Positions 45,901 to 59,640 of a DNA stretch of 64,000 nucleotides are shown piece after piece. How positions within the stretch are numbered: the stretch's first letter is position 1; each line of letters begins with the position of its first letter. The stretch comes from Rhabditoides inermis (Eukaryota; Nematoda; Chromadorea; Rhabditida; Rhabditidae). The stretch lies in assembly GCA_963966185.1 (NCBI GenBank), contig CAWZYM010000329.1, positions 248,001 to 312,000 of the forward strand, written 5' to 3'. Both the position numbers and the translations under genes were made by a program. The notes under the pieces were generated by a model. It was not told where the DNA came from and ran no database searches. It was given only the letters and a program-made list of their open reading frames with translations.

Positions 45901-48900
45901 TGGCTGAAGTTGCAACTCGTAGATGTTCGTGAATTGTGGTTTTCACAGCTGATAAATGTTCGTGGCGGCTCGTAGCTGTTCGTGGCTGACGTTACAACTC
46001 GTAGATGTTCGTGGGATGTGGTTTTCGTGGCTGATAGTGGTTCGTGGCGGCTCGTAGCTGTTCATGGCTGACGTTACAACTCGTAGATGTTCGTGAATTG
46101 TGGTTTTCGCGGCTGATAGATGTTCGTGGCGGCTCGTAGCTGTTCGTGGCTGACGTTGCAACTCGTAGATGTTCGTGGATTGTGGTTTTCACAGCTGATA
46201 AATGTTCGTGGCGGCTCGTAGCTGTTCGTGGCCGACGTTACAACTCGTAGATGTTCGTGGGATGTGGTTTTTGCAGCTGATAGATGTTCGTGGCGGCTCG
46301 TAGCTGTTCGTGGCTCACGTTGCAACTCGTAGATGTTCGTGGATTGTGGCTCTCGCGGCTGACAGTTGTTCGTGGCGGCTCGTAGCTGTTCGTGGATGAC
46401 GTTGCAACTCGTAGATGCTCGTGGATTGTGGCTCTCGCGGCTGACTTCTTCGTGGCGACTCGTAGCTGTTCGTGGCTGACGTTACAACTCGTAGATGTTC
46501 GTGTATTGTGGTTTTCGTGGCTGATAGATGTTCGTGGCGGCTCGTAGCTGTTCGTGGCTCACGTTGCAACTCGTAGATGTTCGTGGATTGTGGCTCTCGC
46601 GGCTGACAGTTGTTCGTGGCGGCTCGTAGCCGTTTTTGGCTGAAGTTGAAACTCGTAGATGTTCGTGGATTGTGGTTCTCGCGGCTGATAGATGTTCGTG
46701 GCGGCTCGTGGCTGTTTGTAACTGAAGTTGAAACTCGTAGCTGTTCGTGGATTGTGGCTCTCGCGGCTGACAGTTATTCGTGGCGGCTCGTAGCTGTTCG
46801 TGGCAGACGTAGCAACTCGTAGATGTTCGTGGATTGTGGCTTTCGCAGCTGACAGTTGTTCGTGGCGGCTGGTAGCTGTTCGTGGCTGACGTTGCAACTC
46901 GTAGATGCTCGTGGATTCTGGCTCTCGCGGCTGACTTCTTCGTGGCGGCTCGTAGCTGTTCGTGGCTGACGTTCAACTCGTAGATGTTTGTGGATTGTGG
47001 TATTCGCAGCTGATAGATGTTCGTGGCGGCTCGTAGCTGTTCGTGGCTGACGTTACAACTCGTAGATATTCGTGGATTGTGGTTTTCGCGGCTGATAGAT
47101 GTTCGTGGCGGCTCGTAGCTGTTCGTGGCTGACGTTGCAACTCGTAGGTGTTCGTGGATTGTGGCTCTCGCGGCTGACAGTTGTTCGTGGCGGCTCGTAG
47201 CTGTTCGTGGCTGACGTTACAACTCGTAGATGTTCGTGGGATGTGGTTTTTGCAGCTGATAGATGTTCGTGGCGGCTCGTAGCTGTTCGTGGCTCACGTT
47301 GCAACTCGTAGATGTTCGTGGATTGTGGCTCTCGCGGCTGACAGTTGTTCGTGGCGGCTCGTAGCTGTTCGTGGCTGACGTTGCAACTCGTAGATGCTCG
47401 TGGATTGTGGCTCTCGCGGCTGACTTCTTCGTGGCGGCTCGTAGCTGTTCGTGGCTGACGTTACAACTCGTAGATGTTCGTGTATTGTGGTTTTCGTGGC
47501 TGATAGATGTTCGTGGCGGCTCGTAGCTGTTCGTGGCTCACGTTGCAACTCGTAGATGTTCGTGGATTGTGGCTCTCGCGGCTGACAGTTGTTCGTGGCG
47601 GCTCGTAGCTGTTTTTGGCTGAAGTGGAAACTCGTAGATGTTCGTGGATTGTGACTCTCGCGGCTGACAGTTGTTCGTGGCGGCTCGTAGCTGTTCGTGG
47701 CTCACGTTTCAACTCGTAGATGTTCGTGGATTGTGGCTCTCGCGGCTGACAGTTGTTCGTGGCGGCTCGTAGCTGTTCGTGGCAGACGTAGCAACTCGTA
47801 GATGCTCGTGGATTGTGGCTCTCGCGGCTGACTTCTTCGTGGCGGCTCGTAGCTGTTCGTGGCTGACGTTACAACTCGTAGATGTTCGTGTATTGTGGTT
47901 TTCGTGGCTGATAGATGTTCGTGGCGGCTCGTAGCTGTTCGTGGCTCACGTTGCAACTCGTAGATGTTCGTGGATTGTGGCTCTCGCGGCTGACAGTTGT
48001 TCGTGGCGGCTCGTAGCTGTTTGTGGCTGAAGTTGCAACTCGTAGATGTTCGTGGGTTGTGGTTCTCGCGGCTGATAGATGTTCGTGGCGGCTCGTGGCT
48101 GTTTGTAACTGAAGTTGAAACTCGTAGCTGTTCGTGGATTGTGGCTCTCGCGGCTGACAGTTATTCGTGGCGGCTCGTAGCTGTTCGTGGCAGACGTAGC
48201 AACTCGTAGATGTTCGTGGATTGTGGCTTTCGCAGCTGACAGTTGTTCGTGGCGGCTCGTAGCTGTTCGTGGCTGACGTTGCAACTCGTAGATGCTCGTG
48301 GATTCTGGCTCTCGCGGCTGACTTCTTCGTGGCGGCTCGTAGCTGTTCGTGGCTGACGTTCAACTCGTAGATGTTCGTGGATTGTGGTATTCGCAGCTGA
48401 TAGATGTTCGTGGCGGCTCGTAGCTGTTCGTGGCTGACGTTACAACTCGTAGATATTCGTGGATTGTGGTTTTCGCGGCTGATAGATGTTCGTGGCGGCT
48501 CGTAGCTGTCCGTGGCTGACGTTGCAACTCGTAGGTGTTCGTGGATTGTGGCTCTCGCGGCTGACAGTTGTTCGTGGCGGCTCGTAGCTGTTTGTGGCTG
48601 AAGTTGAAACTCGTAGATGTTCGTGGATTGTGACTCTCGCAGCTGACAGTTGTTCGTGGCAGCTCGTAGCTGTTCGTGGCTCACGTTGCAACTCGTAGAT
48701 GTTCGTGGATTGTGGCTCTCGCGGCTGACAGTTGTTCGTGGCGGCTCGTAGCTGTTCGTGGCTGAAGTTGCAACTCGTAGATGTTCGTGGATTGTGGTTT
48801 TCGCGGCTGATAGATGTTCGTGGCGACTCGTGGCTGTTTGTAACTGAAGTTGAAACTCGTAGCTGTTCGTGGATTGTGGCTCTCGCGGCTGACAGTTATT

Positions 48901-50120
48901 CGTGGCGGCTCGTAGCTGTTCGTGGCTGACGTTACAACTCGTAGATATTCGTGGATTGTGGCTCTCGCGGCTGACAGTTGTTCGTGGTGGCTCGTAGCTG
49001 TTTGTAACTGAAGTTGAAACTCGTAGCTGTTCGTGGATTGTGGCTCTCGCGGCTGACAGTAGCTGTTCGTGGCTGACGTTGCAACTCGTAAATGCTCGTG
49101 GATTGTGGCTCTCGCGGCTGACTTCTTCGTGGCGGCTCGTAGCTGTTCGTGGCTGACGTTACAACTCGTAGATGTTCGTGTATTGTGGTTTTCGTGGCTG
49201 ATAGATGTTCGTGGCGGCTCGTAGCTGTTCCTGGCTCACGTTGCAACTCGTAGATGTTTGTGGACTGTGGCTCTCGCGGTTGACAGTTGTTTGTGGCGGC
49301 TCGTAGCTGTTTGTGGCTGAAGTTGAAACTCGTAGATGTTCGTGGATTGTGACTTTCGCGGCTGACAGTTGTTCGTGGCGGCTCGTAGCTGTTCGTGGCT
49401 CACGTTGCAACTCGTAGATGTTCGTGGATTGTGGCTCTCGCGGCTGACAGTTGTTCGTGGCGGCTCGTAGCTGTTCGTGGCTGACGTTACAACTCGTAGA
49501 TGTTCGTGGATTGTGGTTTTTGCGGCTGATAGATGTTCGTGGCGGCTCGTAGTTGTTTGTGGCTGAAGTTGAAACTCGTAGATGTTCGTGGATTGTGACT
49601 CTCGCGGCTGACAGTTGTTCGTGGCGGCTCGTAGCTGTTCGTGGCTCACGTTGCAACTCGTAGATGTTCGTGAATTGTGGCTCTCGCGGCTGACAGTTGT
49701 TCGTGGCGGCTCGTAGCTGTTCGTGGCTGACGTTACAACTCGTAGATATTCGTGGATTGTGGTTTTCGCGGCTGATAGATGTTCGTGGCGGCTCGTAGCT
49801 GTTCGTGGCTGACGTTGCAACTCGTAGATGTTCGTGGATTGTGGCTCTCGCGGCTGACAGTTGTTCGTGGCGGCTCGTAGCTGTTTGTGGCTGAAGTTGA
49901 AACTCGTAGATGTTCGTGGATTGTGGCTCTCGCGGCTGACAGTTGTTCGTGGCGGCTCGTAGCTGTTCGTGGCTCACGTTGCAACTCGTAGATGTTCGTG
50001 AATTGTGGCTCTCGCGGCTGACAGTTGTTCGTGGCGGCTCGTAGCTGTTCGTGGCTGACGTTACAACTCGTAGATATTCGTGGAGTGTGGTTTTCGCGGC
50101 TGATAGATGTTCGTGGCGGC
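36939..50120 (+). repeat. 13,783-bp higher-order block, copy B (3' end altered)
   Basis: Matches copy A until about 50,120 (equivalent to 36,337). There copy A has a further three-monomer stretch that B lacks: the matching open frames differ by 82 codons, that is 246 bp. A private change is GGAGTGTGG at about 50,082. Confidence 0.92.
43898..45740 (-). repeat. Inverted S segment in block B
   Basis: Copy of 30115-31957 at +13,783, with the same two switch points. Its arms are 43899-44879 and 45739-46719. Confidence 0.94.
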
Positions 50121-50639
50121 TCGTAGCTGTTCGTGGCTGACGTTGCAACTCGTAGATGTTCGTGGATTGTGGCTCTCGCGGCTGACAGTTGTTCGTGGCG
50201 GCTCGTAGCTGTTTGTGGCTGAAGTTGAAACTCGTAGATGTTCGTGGATTGTGACTCTTGCGGCTGACAGTTGTTCGTGGCGGCTCGTAGCTGTTCGTGG
50301 CTCACGTTGCAACTCGTAGATGTTCGTGGATTGTGACTCTCGCGGCTGACAGTTGTTCGTGGCGGCTCGTAGCTGTTCGTGGCTGAAGTTGCAACTCGTA
50401 GATGTTCGTGGATTTAGGTTCTCGCGGCTGATAGATGTTCGTGGCGGCTCGTGGCTGTTTGTAACTGAAGTTGAAACTCGTAGCTGTTCGTGGATTGTGG
50501 CTCTCGCGGCTGACAGTTATTCGTGGCGGCTCGTAGCTGTTCGTGGCTGACGTTACAACTCGTAGATATTCGTGGATTGTGGCTCTCGCGGCTGACAGTT
50601 GTTCGTGGTGGCTCGTAGCTGTTCGTGGCTGACGTTACA

Positions 50640-53550
50640 ACTCGTAGATGTTCGTGGATTGTGGTTTTCACAGCTGATAAATGTTCGTGGCGGCTCGTAG
50701 CTGTTCGTGGCCGACGTTACAACTCGTAGATGTTCGTGGGATGTGGTTTTTGCAGCTGATAGATGTTCGTGGCGGCTCGTAGCTGTTCGTGGCTCACGTT
50801 TCAACTCGTAGATGTTCGTGGATTGTGGCTCTCGCGGCTGACAGTTGTTCGTGGCGGCTCGTAGCTGTTTGTGGCTGAAGTTGCAACTCGTAGATGTTCG
50901 TGGGTTGTGGTTCTCGCGGCTGATAGATGTTCGTGGCGGCTCGTAGCTGTTCGTGGCCGACGTTACAACTCGTAGATGTTCGTGGGATGTGGTTTTTGCA
51001 GCTGATAGATGTTCGTGGCGGCTCGTAGCTGTTCGTGGCTCACGTTGCAACTCGTAGATGTTCGTGGATTGTGGCTCTCGCGGCTGACAGTTGTTCGTGG
51101 CGGCTCGTAGCTGTTCGTGGATGACGTTGCAACTCGTAGATGCTCGTGGATTGTGGCTCTCGCGGCTGACTTCTTCGTGGCGGCTCGTAGCTGTTCGTGG
51201 CTGACGTTACAACTCGTAGATGTTCGTGTATTGTGGTTTTCGTGGCTGATAGATGTTCGTGGCGGCTCGTAGCTGTTCGTGGCTCACGTTGCAACTCGTA
51301 GATGTTTGTGGATTGTGGCTCTCGCGGCTGACAGTTGTTCGTGGCGGCTCGTAGCTGTTTTTGGCTGAAGTTGAAACTCGTAGATGTTCGTGGATTGTGG
51401 TTCTCGCGGCTGATAGATGTTCGTGGCGGCTCGTGGCTGTTTGTAACTGAAGTTGAAACTCGTAGCTGTTCGTGGATTGTGGCTCTCGCGGCTGACAGTT
51501 ATTCGTGGCGGCTCGTAGCTGTTCGTGGCAGACGTAGCAACTCGTAGATGTTCGTGGATTGTGGCTTTCGCAGCTGACAGTTGTTCGTGGCGGCTCGTAG
51601 CTGTTCGTGGCTGACGTTGCAACTCGTAGATGCTCGTGGATTCTGGCTCTCGCGGCTGACTTCTTCGTGGCGGCTCGTAGCTGTTCGTGGCTGACGTTCA
51701 ACTCGTAGATGTTCGTGGATTGTGGTATTCGCAGCTGATAGATGTTCGTGGCGGCTCGTAGCTGTTCGTGGCTGACGTTACAACTCGTAGATATTCGTGG
51801 ATTGTGGTTTTCGCGGCTGATAGATGTTCGTGGCGGCTCGTAGCTGTTCGTGGCTGACGTTGCAACTCGTAGGTGTTCGTGGATTGTGGCTCTCGCGGCT
51901 GACAGTTGTTCGTGGCGGCTCGTAGCTGTTCGTGGCTGACGTTACAACTCGTAGATGTTCGTGGGATGTGGTTTTTGCAGCTGATAGATGTTCGTGGCGG
52001 CTCGTAGCTGTTCGTGGCTCACGTTGCAACTCGTAGATGTTCGTGGATTGTGGCTCTCGCGGCTGACAGTTGTTCGTGGCGGCTCGTAGCTGTTCGTGGC
52101 TGACGTTGCAACTCGTAGATGCTCGTGGATTGTGGCTCTCGCGGCTGACTTCTTCGTGGCGGCTCGTAGCTGTTCGTGGCTGACGTTACAACTCGTAGAT
52201 GTTCGTGTATTGTGGTTTTCGTGGCTGATAGATGTTCGTGGCGGCTCGTAGCTGTTCGTGGCTCACGTTGCAACTCGTAGATGTTCGTGGATTGTGGCTC
52301 TCGCGGCTGACAGTTGTTCGTGGCGGCTCGTAGCTGTTTTTGGCTGAAGTGGAAACTCGTAGATGTTCGTGGATTGTGACTCTCGCGGCTGACAGTTGTT
52401 CGTGGCGGCTCGTAGCTGTTCGTGGCTCACGTTTCAACTCGTAGATGTTCGTGGATTGTGGCTCTCGCGGCTGACAGTTGTTCGTGGCGGCTCGTAGCTG
52501 TTTGTGGCTGAAGTTGCAACTCGTAGATGTTCGTGGGTTGTGGTTCTCGCGGCTGATAGATGTTCGTGGCGGCTCGTGGCTGTTTGTAACTGAAGTTGAA
52601 ACTCGTAGCTGTTCGTGGATTGTGGCTCTCGCGGCTGACAGTTATTCGTGGCGGCTCGTAGCTGTTCGTGGCAGACGTAGCAACTCGTAGATGTTCGTGG
52701 ATTGTGGCTTTCGCAGCTGACAGTTGTTCGTGGCGGCTCGTAGCTGTTTGTGGCTGACGTTGCAACTCGTAGATGCTCGTGGATTCTGGCTCTCGCGGCT
52801 GACTTCTTCGTGGCGGCTCGTAGCTGTTCGTGGCTGACGTTCAACTCGTAGATGTTCGTGGATTGTGGTATTCGCAGCTGATAGATGTTCGTGGCGGCTC
52901 GTAGCTGTTCGTGGCTGACGTTACAACTCGTAGATATTCGTGGATTGTGGTTTTCGCGGCTGATAGATGTTCGTGGCGGCTCGTAGCTGTCCGTGGCTGA
53001 CGTTGCAACTCGTAGGTGTTCGTGGATTGTGGCTCTCGCGGCTGACAGTTGTTCGTGGCGGCTCGTAGCTGTTTGTGGCTGAAGTTGAAACTCGTAGATG
53101 TTCGTGGATTGTGACTCTCGCAGCTGACAGTTGTTCGTGGCAGCTCGTAGCTGTTCGTGGCTCACGTTGCAACTCGTAGATGTTCGTGGATTGTGGCTCT
53201 CGCGGCTGACAGTTGTTCGTGGCGGCTCGTAGCTGTTCGTGGCTGAAGTTGCAACTCGTAGATGTTCGTGGATTGTGGTTTTCGCGGCTGATAGATGTTC
53301 GTGGCGACTCGTGGCTGTTTGTAACTGAAGTTGAAACTCGTAGCTGTTCGTGGATTGTGGCTCTCGCGGCTGACAGTTATTCGTGGCGGCTCGTAGCTGT
53401 TCGTGGCTGACGTTACAACTCGTAGATATTCGTGGATTGTGGCTCTCGCGGCTGACAGTTGTTCGTGGTGGCTCGTAGCTGTTTGTAACTGAAGTTGAAA
53501 CTCGTAGCTGTTCGTGGATTGTGGCTCTCGCGGCTGACAGTAGCTGTTCG
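50640..53550 (+). repeat. Third partial copy of the block (32.4-35.3 kb part)
   Basis: Landmarks at 32,532, 32,699, 33,270 and 33,678 recur at +18,508. From 34,163 to 35,280 the offset is +18,264, so about 244 bp has been lost between. Relative to block B the offset is 4,725 at first. About 246 extra bp, one three-monomer step, sits near 50,800-51,040. Confidence 0.85.
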
Positions 53551-56500
53551 TGGCTCACGTTGCAACTCGTAGATGTTCGTGAATTGTGGCTCTCGCGGCT
53601 GACTTCTTCGTGGCGGCTCGTAGCTGTTCGTGGCTGACGTTACAACTCGTAGATGTTCGTGGATTGTGGTTTTCGCGGCTGATAGATGTTCGTGGCGGCT
53701 CGTAGCTGTTCGTGGCTGACGTTGCAACTCGTAGATGTTCGTGGATTGTGGCTCTCGCGGCTGACAGTTGTTCGTGGCGGCTCGTAGCTGTTTGTGGCTG
53801 AAGTTGAAACTCGTAGATGTTCGTGGATTGTGGCTCTCGCGGCTGACAGTTGTTCGTGGCAGCTCGTAGCTGTTCGTGGCTCACGTTGCAACTCGTAGAT
53901 GTTCGTGGATTGTGGCTCTCGCGGCTGACAGTTGTTCGTGGCGGCTCGTAGCTGTTCGTGGCTGAAGTTGCAACTCGTAGATGTTCGTGGATTGTGGTTT
54001 TCGCGGCTGATAGATGTTCGTGGCGACTCGTGGCTGTTTGTAACTGAAGTTGAAACTCGTAGCTGTTCGTGGATTGTGGCTCTCGCGGCTGACAGTTATT
54101 CGTGGCGGCTCGTAGCTGTTCGTGGCTGACGTTACAACTCGTAGATATTCGTGGATTGTGGCTCTCGCGGCTGACAGTTGTTCGTGGTGGCTCGTAGCTG
54201 TTTGTAACTGAAGTTGAAACTCGTAGCTGTTCGTGGATTGTGGCTCTCGCGGCTGACAGTAGCTGTTCGTGGCTCACGTTGCAACTCGTAGATGTTCGTG
54301 AATTGTGGCTCTCGCGGCTGACTTCTTCGTGGCGGCTCGTAGCTGTTCGTGGCTGACGTTACAACTCGTAGATGTTCGTGGATTGTGGTTTTCGCGGCTG
54401 ATAGATGTTCGTGGCGGCTCGTAGCTGTTCGTGCTGACGTTGCAACTCGTAGATGTTCGTGGATTGTGGCTCTCGCGGCTGACAGTTGTTCGTGGCGGCT
54501 CGTAGCTGTTTGTGGCTGAAGTTGAAACTCGTAGATGTTCGTGGATTGTGGCTCTCGCGGCTGACAGTTGTTCGTGGCGGCTCGTAGCTGTTCGTGGCTC
54601 ACGTTGCAACTCGTAGATGTTCGTGAATTGTGGCTCTCGCGGCTGACAGTTGTTCGTGGCGGGTCGTAGCTGTTCGTGGCTCACGTTGCAACTCGTAGAT
54701 GTTCGTGAATTGTGGCTCTCGCGGCTGACAGTTGTTCGTGGCGGCTCGTAGCTGTTCGTGGCTGACGTTACAACTCGTAGATATTCGTGGATTGTGGTTT
54801 TCGCGGCTGATAGATGTTCGTGGCGGCTCGTAGCTGTTCGTGGCTGACGTTGCAACTCGTAGATGTTCGTGGATTGTGGCTCTCGCGGCTGACAGTTGTT
54901 CGTGGCGGCTCGTAGCTGTTTGTGGCTGAAGTTGAAACTCGTAGATGTTCGTGGATTGTGGCTCTCGCGGCTGACAGTTGTTCGTGGCGGCTCGTAGCTG
55001 TTCGTGGCTCACGTTGCAACTCGTAGATGTTCGTGAATTGTGGCTCTCGCGGCTGACAGTTGTTCGTGGCGGCTCGTAGCTGTTCGTGGCTGACGTTACA
55101 ACTCGTAGATATTCGTGGATTGTGGTTTTCGCGGCTGATAGATGTTCGTGGCGGCTCGTAGCTGTTCGTGGCTGACGTTGCAACTCGTAGATGTTCGTGG
55201 ATTGTGGCTCTCGCGGCTGACAGTTGTTCGTGGCGGCTCGTAGCTGTTTGTGGCTGAAGTTGAAACTCGTAGATGTTCGTGGATTGTGACTCTCGCGGCT
55301 GACAGTTGTTCGTGGCGGCTCGTAGCTGTTCGTGGCTCACGTTGCAACTCGTAGATGTTCGTGGATTGTGGCTCTCGCGGCTGACAGTTGTTCGTGGCGG
55401 CTCGTAGCTGTTCGTGGCTGAAGTTGCAACTCGTAGATGTTCGTGGATTGTGGTTTTCGCGGCTGATAGATGTTCGTGGCGGCTCGTAGCTGTTCGTGGC
55501 TGACGTTGCAACTCGTAGATGTTCGTGGATTGTGGCTCTCGCGGCTGACAGTTGTTCGTGGCGGCTCGTAGCTGTTTGTGGCTGAAGTTGAAACTCGTAG
55601 ATGTTCGTGGATTGTGGCTCTCGCGGCTGACAGTTGTTCGTGGCAGCTCGTAGCTGTTCGTGGCTCACGTTGCAACTCGTAGATGTTCGTGGATTGTGGC
55701 TCTCGCGGCTGACAGTTGTTCGTGGCGGCTCGTAGCTGTTCGTGGCTGAAGTTGCAACTCGTAGATGTTCGTGGATTGTGGTTTTCGCGGCTGATAGATG
55801 TTCGTGGCGACTCGTGGCTGTTTGTAACTGAAGTTGAAACTCGTAGCTGTTCGTGGATTGTGGCTCTCGCGGCTGACAGTTATTCGTGGCGGCTCGTAGC
55901 TGTTCGTGGCTGACGTTACAACTCGTAGATATTCGTGGATTGTGGCTCTCGCGGCTGACAGTTGTTCGTGGTGGCTCGTAGCTGTTTGTAACTGAAGTTG
56001 AAACTCGTAGCTGTTCGTGGATTGTGGCTCTCGCGGCTGACAGTAGCTGTTCGTGGCTCACGTTGCAACTCGTAGATGTTCGTGAATTGTGGCTCTCGCG
56101 GCTGACTTCTTCGTGGCGGCTCGTAGCTGTTCGTGGCTGACGTTACAACTCGTAGATGTTCGTGGATTGTGGTTTTCGCGGCTGATAGATGTTCGTGGCG
56201 GCTCGTAGCTGTTCGTGGCTGACGTTGCAACTCGTAGATGTTCGTGGATTGTGGCTCTCGCGGCTGACAGTTGTTCGTGGCGGCTCGTAGCTGTTTGTGG
56301 CTGAAGTTGAAACTCGTAGATGTTCGTGGATTGTGGCTCTCGCGGCTGACAGTTGTTCGTGGCGGCTCGTAGCTGTTCGTGGCTCACGTTGCAACTCGTA
56401 GATGTTCGTGAATTGTGGCTCTCGCGGCTGACAGTTGTTCGTGGCGGCTCGTAGCTGTTTGTGGCTCACGTTGCAACTCGTAGATGTTCGTGAATTGTGG

Positions 56501-59500
56501 CTCTCGCGGCTGACAGTTGTTCGTGGCGGCTCGTAGCTGTTCGTGGCTGACGTTACAACTCGTAGATATTCGTGGATTGTGGTTTTCGCGGCTGATAGAT
56601 GTTCGTGGCGGCTCGTAGCTGTTCGTGGCTGACGTTGCAACTCGTAGATGTTCGTGGATTGTGGCTCTCGCGGCTGACAGTTGTTCGTGGCGGCTCGTAG
56701 CTGTTTGTGGCTGAAGTTGAAACTCGTAGATGTTCGTGGATTGTGACTCTCGCGGCTGACAGTTGTTCGTGGCGGCTCGTAGCTGTTCGTGGCTCACGTT
56801 GCAACTCGTAGATGTTCGTGGATTGTGGCTCTCGCGGCTGACAGTTGTTCGTGGCGGCTCGTAGCTGTTCGTGGCTGAAGTTGCAACTCGTAGATGTTCG
56901 TGGATTGTGGTTTTCGCGGCTGATAGATGTTCGTGGCGGCTCGTAGCTGTTCGTGGCTGACGTTGCAACTCGTAGATGTTCGTGGATTGTGGCTCTCGCG
57001 GCTGACAGTTGTTCGTGGCGGCTCGTAGCTGTTTGTGGCTGAAGTTGAAACTCGTAGATGTTCGTGGATTGTGGCTCTCGCGGCTGACAGTTGTTCGTGG
57101 CAGCTCGTAGCTGTTCGTGGCTCACGTTGCAACTCGTAGATGTTCGTGGATTGTGGCTCTCGCGGCTGACAGTTGTTCGTGGCGGCTCGTAGCTGTTCGT
57201 GGCTGAAGTTGCAACTCGTAGATGTTCGTGGATTGTGGTTTTCGCGGCTGATAGATGTTCGTGGCGACTCGTGGCTGTTTGTAACTGAAGTTGAAACTCG
57301 TAGCTGTTCGTGGATTGTGGCTCTCGCGGCTGACAGTTATTCGTGGCGGCTCGTAGCTGTTCGTGGCTGACGTTACAACTCGTAGATATTCGTGGATTGT
57401 GGCTCTCGCGGCTGACAGTTGTTCGTGGTGGCTCGTAGCTGTTTGTAACTGAAGTTGAAACTCGTAGCTGTTCGTGGATTGTGGCTCTCGCGGCTGACAG
57501 TAGCTGTTCGTGGCTCACGTTGCAACTCGTAGATGTTCGTGAATTGTGGCTCTCGCGGCTGACTTCTTCGTGGCGGCTCGTAGCTGTTCGTGGCTGACGT
57601 TACAACTCGTAGATGTTCGTGGATTGTGGTTTTCGCGGCTGATAGATGTTCGTGGCGGCTCGTAGCTGTTCGTGGCTGACGTTGCAACTCGTAGATGTTC
57701 GTGGATTGTGGCTCTCGCGGCTGACAGTTGTTCGTGGCGGCTCGTAGCTGTTTGTGGCTGAAGTTGAAACTCGTAGATGTTCGTGGATTGTGGCTCTCGC
57801 GGCTGACAGTTGTTCGTGGCGGCTCGTAGCTGTTCGTGGCTCACGTTGCAACTCGTAGATGTTCGTGAATTGTGGCTCTCGCGGCTGACAGTTGTTCGTG
57901 GCGGCTCGTAGCTGTTCGTGGCTCACGTTGCAACTCGTAGATGTTCGTGAATTGTGGCTCTCGCGGCTGACAGTTGTTCGTGGCGGCTCGTAGCTGTTCG
58001 TGGCTGACGTTACAACTCGTAGATATTCGTGGATTGTGGTTTTCGCGGCTGATAGATGTTCGTGGCGGCTCGTAGCTGTTCGTGGCTGACGTTGCAACTC
58101 GTAGATGTTCGTGGATTGTGGCTCTCGCGGCTGACAGTTGTTCGTGGCGGCTCGTAGCTGTTTGTGGCTGAAGTTGAAACTCGTAGATGTTCGTGGATTG
58201 TGGCTCTCGCGGCTGACAGTTGTTCGTGGCGGCTCGTAGCTGTTCGTGGCTCACGTTGCAACTCGTAGATGTTCGTGAATTGTGGCTCTCGCGGCTGACA
58301 GTTGTTCGTGGCGGCTCGTAGCTGTTCGTGGCTGACGTTACAACTCGTAGATATTCGTGGATTGTGGTTTTCGCGGCTGATAGATGTTCGTGGCGGCTCG
58401 TAGCTGTTCGTGGCTGACGTTGCAACTCGTAGATGTTCGTGGATTGTGGCTCTCGCGGCTGACAGTTGTTCGTGGCGGCTCGTAGCTGTTTGTGGCTGAA
58501 GTTGAAACTCGTAGATGTTCGTGGATTGTGGCTCTCGCGGCTGACAGTTGTTCGTGGCGGCTCGTAGCTGTTCGTGGCTCACGTTGCAACTCGTAGATGT
58601 TCGTGAATTGTGGCTCTCGCGGCTGACAGTTGTTCGTGGCGGCTCGTAGCTGTTCGTGGCTCACGTTGCAACTCGTAGATGTTCGTGAATTGTGGCTCTC
58701 GCGGCTGACAGTTGTTCGTGGCGGCTCGTAGCTGTTCGTGGCTGACGTTACAACTCGTAGATATTCGTGGATTGTGGTTTTCGCGGCTGATAGATGTTCG
58801 TGGCGGCTCGTAGCTGTTCGTGGCTGACGTTGCAACTCGTAGATGTTCGTGGATTGTGGCTCTCGCGGCTGACAGTTGTTCGTGGCGGCTCGTAGCTGTT
58901 TGTGGCTGAAGTTGAAACTCGTAGATGTTCGTGGATTGTGGCTCTCGCGGCTGACAGTTGTTCGTGGCGGCTCGTAGCTGTTCGTGGCTCACGTTGCAAC
59001 TCGTAGATGTTCGTGAATTGTGGCTCTCGCGGCTGACAGTTGTTCGTGGCGGCTCGTAGCTGTTCGTGGCTGACGTTACAACTCGTAGATATTCGTGGAT
59101 TGTGGTTTTCGCGGCTGATAGATGTTCGTGGCGGCTCGTAGCTGTTCGTGGCTGACGTTGCAACTCGTAGATGTTCGTGGATTGTGGCTCTCGCGGCTGA
59201 CAGTTGTTCGTGGCGGCTCGTAGCTGTTTGTGGCTGAAGTTGAAACTCGTAGATGTTCGTGGATTGTGACTCTCGCGGCTGACAGTTGTTCGTGGCGGCT
59301 CGTAGCTGTTCGTGGCTCACGTTGCAACTCGTAGATGTTCGTGGATTGTGGCTCTCGCGGCTGACAGTTGTTCGTGGCGGCTCGTAGCTGTTCGTGGCTG
59401 AAGTTGCAACTCGTAGATGTTCGTGGATTGTGGTTCTCGCGGCTGATAGATGTTCGTGGCGGCTCGTGGCTGTTTGTAACTGAAGTTGAAACTCGTAGCT

Positions 59501-59640
59501 GTTCGTGGATTGTGGCTCTCGCGGCTGACAGTTATTCGTGGCGGCTCGTAGCTGTTCGTGGCTGACGTTACAACTCGTAGATATTCGTGGATTGTGGCTC
59601 TCGCGGCTGACAGTTGTTCGTGGTGGCTCGTAGCTGTTCG
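53551..59640 (+). repeat. Higher-order repeats of 738 bp and 1,457 bp
   Basis: Landmarks at 55,096, 55,337 and 55,716 recur 1,457 bp on. From 57,600 to 59,160 the period is 738 bp, which is nine 82-bp monomers. The nine-mer is a four-monomer set plus the same set with one monomer doubled, the doubled one carrying GTGAATTG. A one-base loss (TTCGTGCTGACG near 54,430) marks one copy. Confidence 0.85.

Noticed and set aside
50411..50420. TTAGG telomere-like motif (GATTTAGGTT)
   Set aside because: A single occurrence created by substitution in a GATTGTGGTT monomer, not a repeat.
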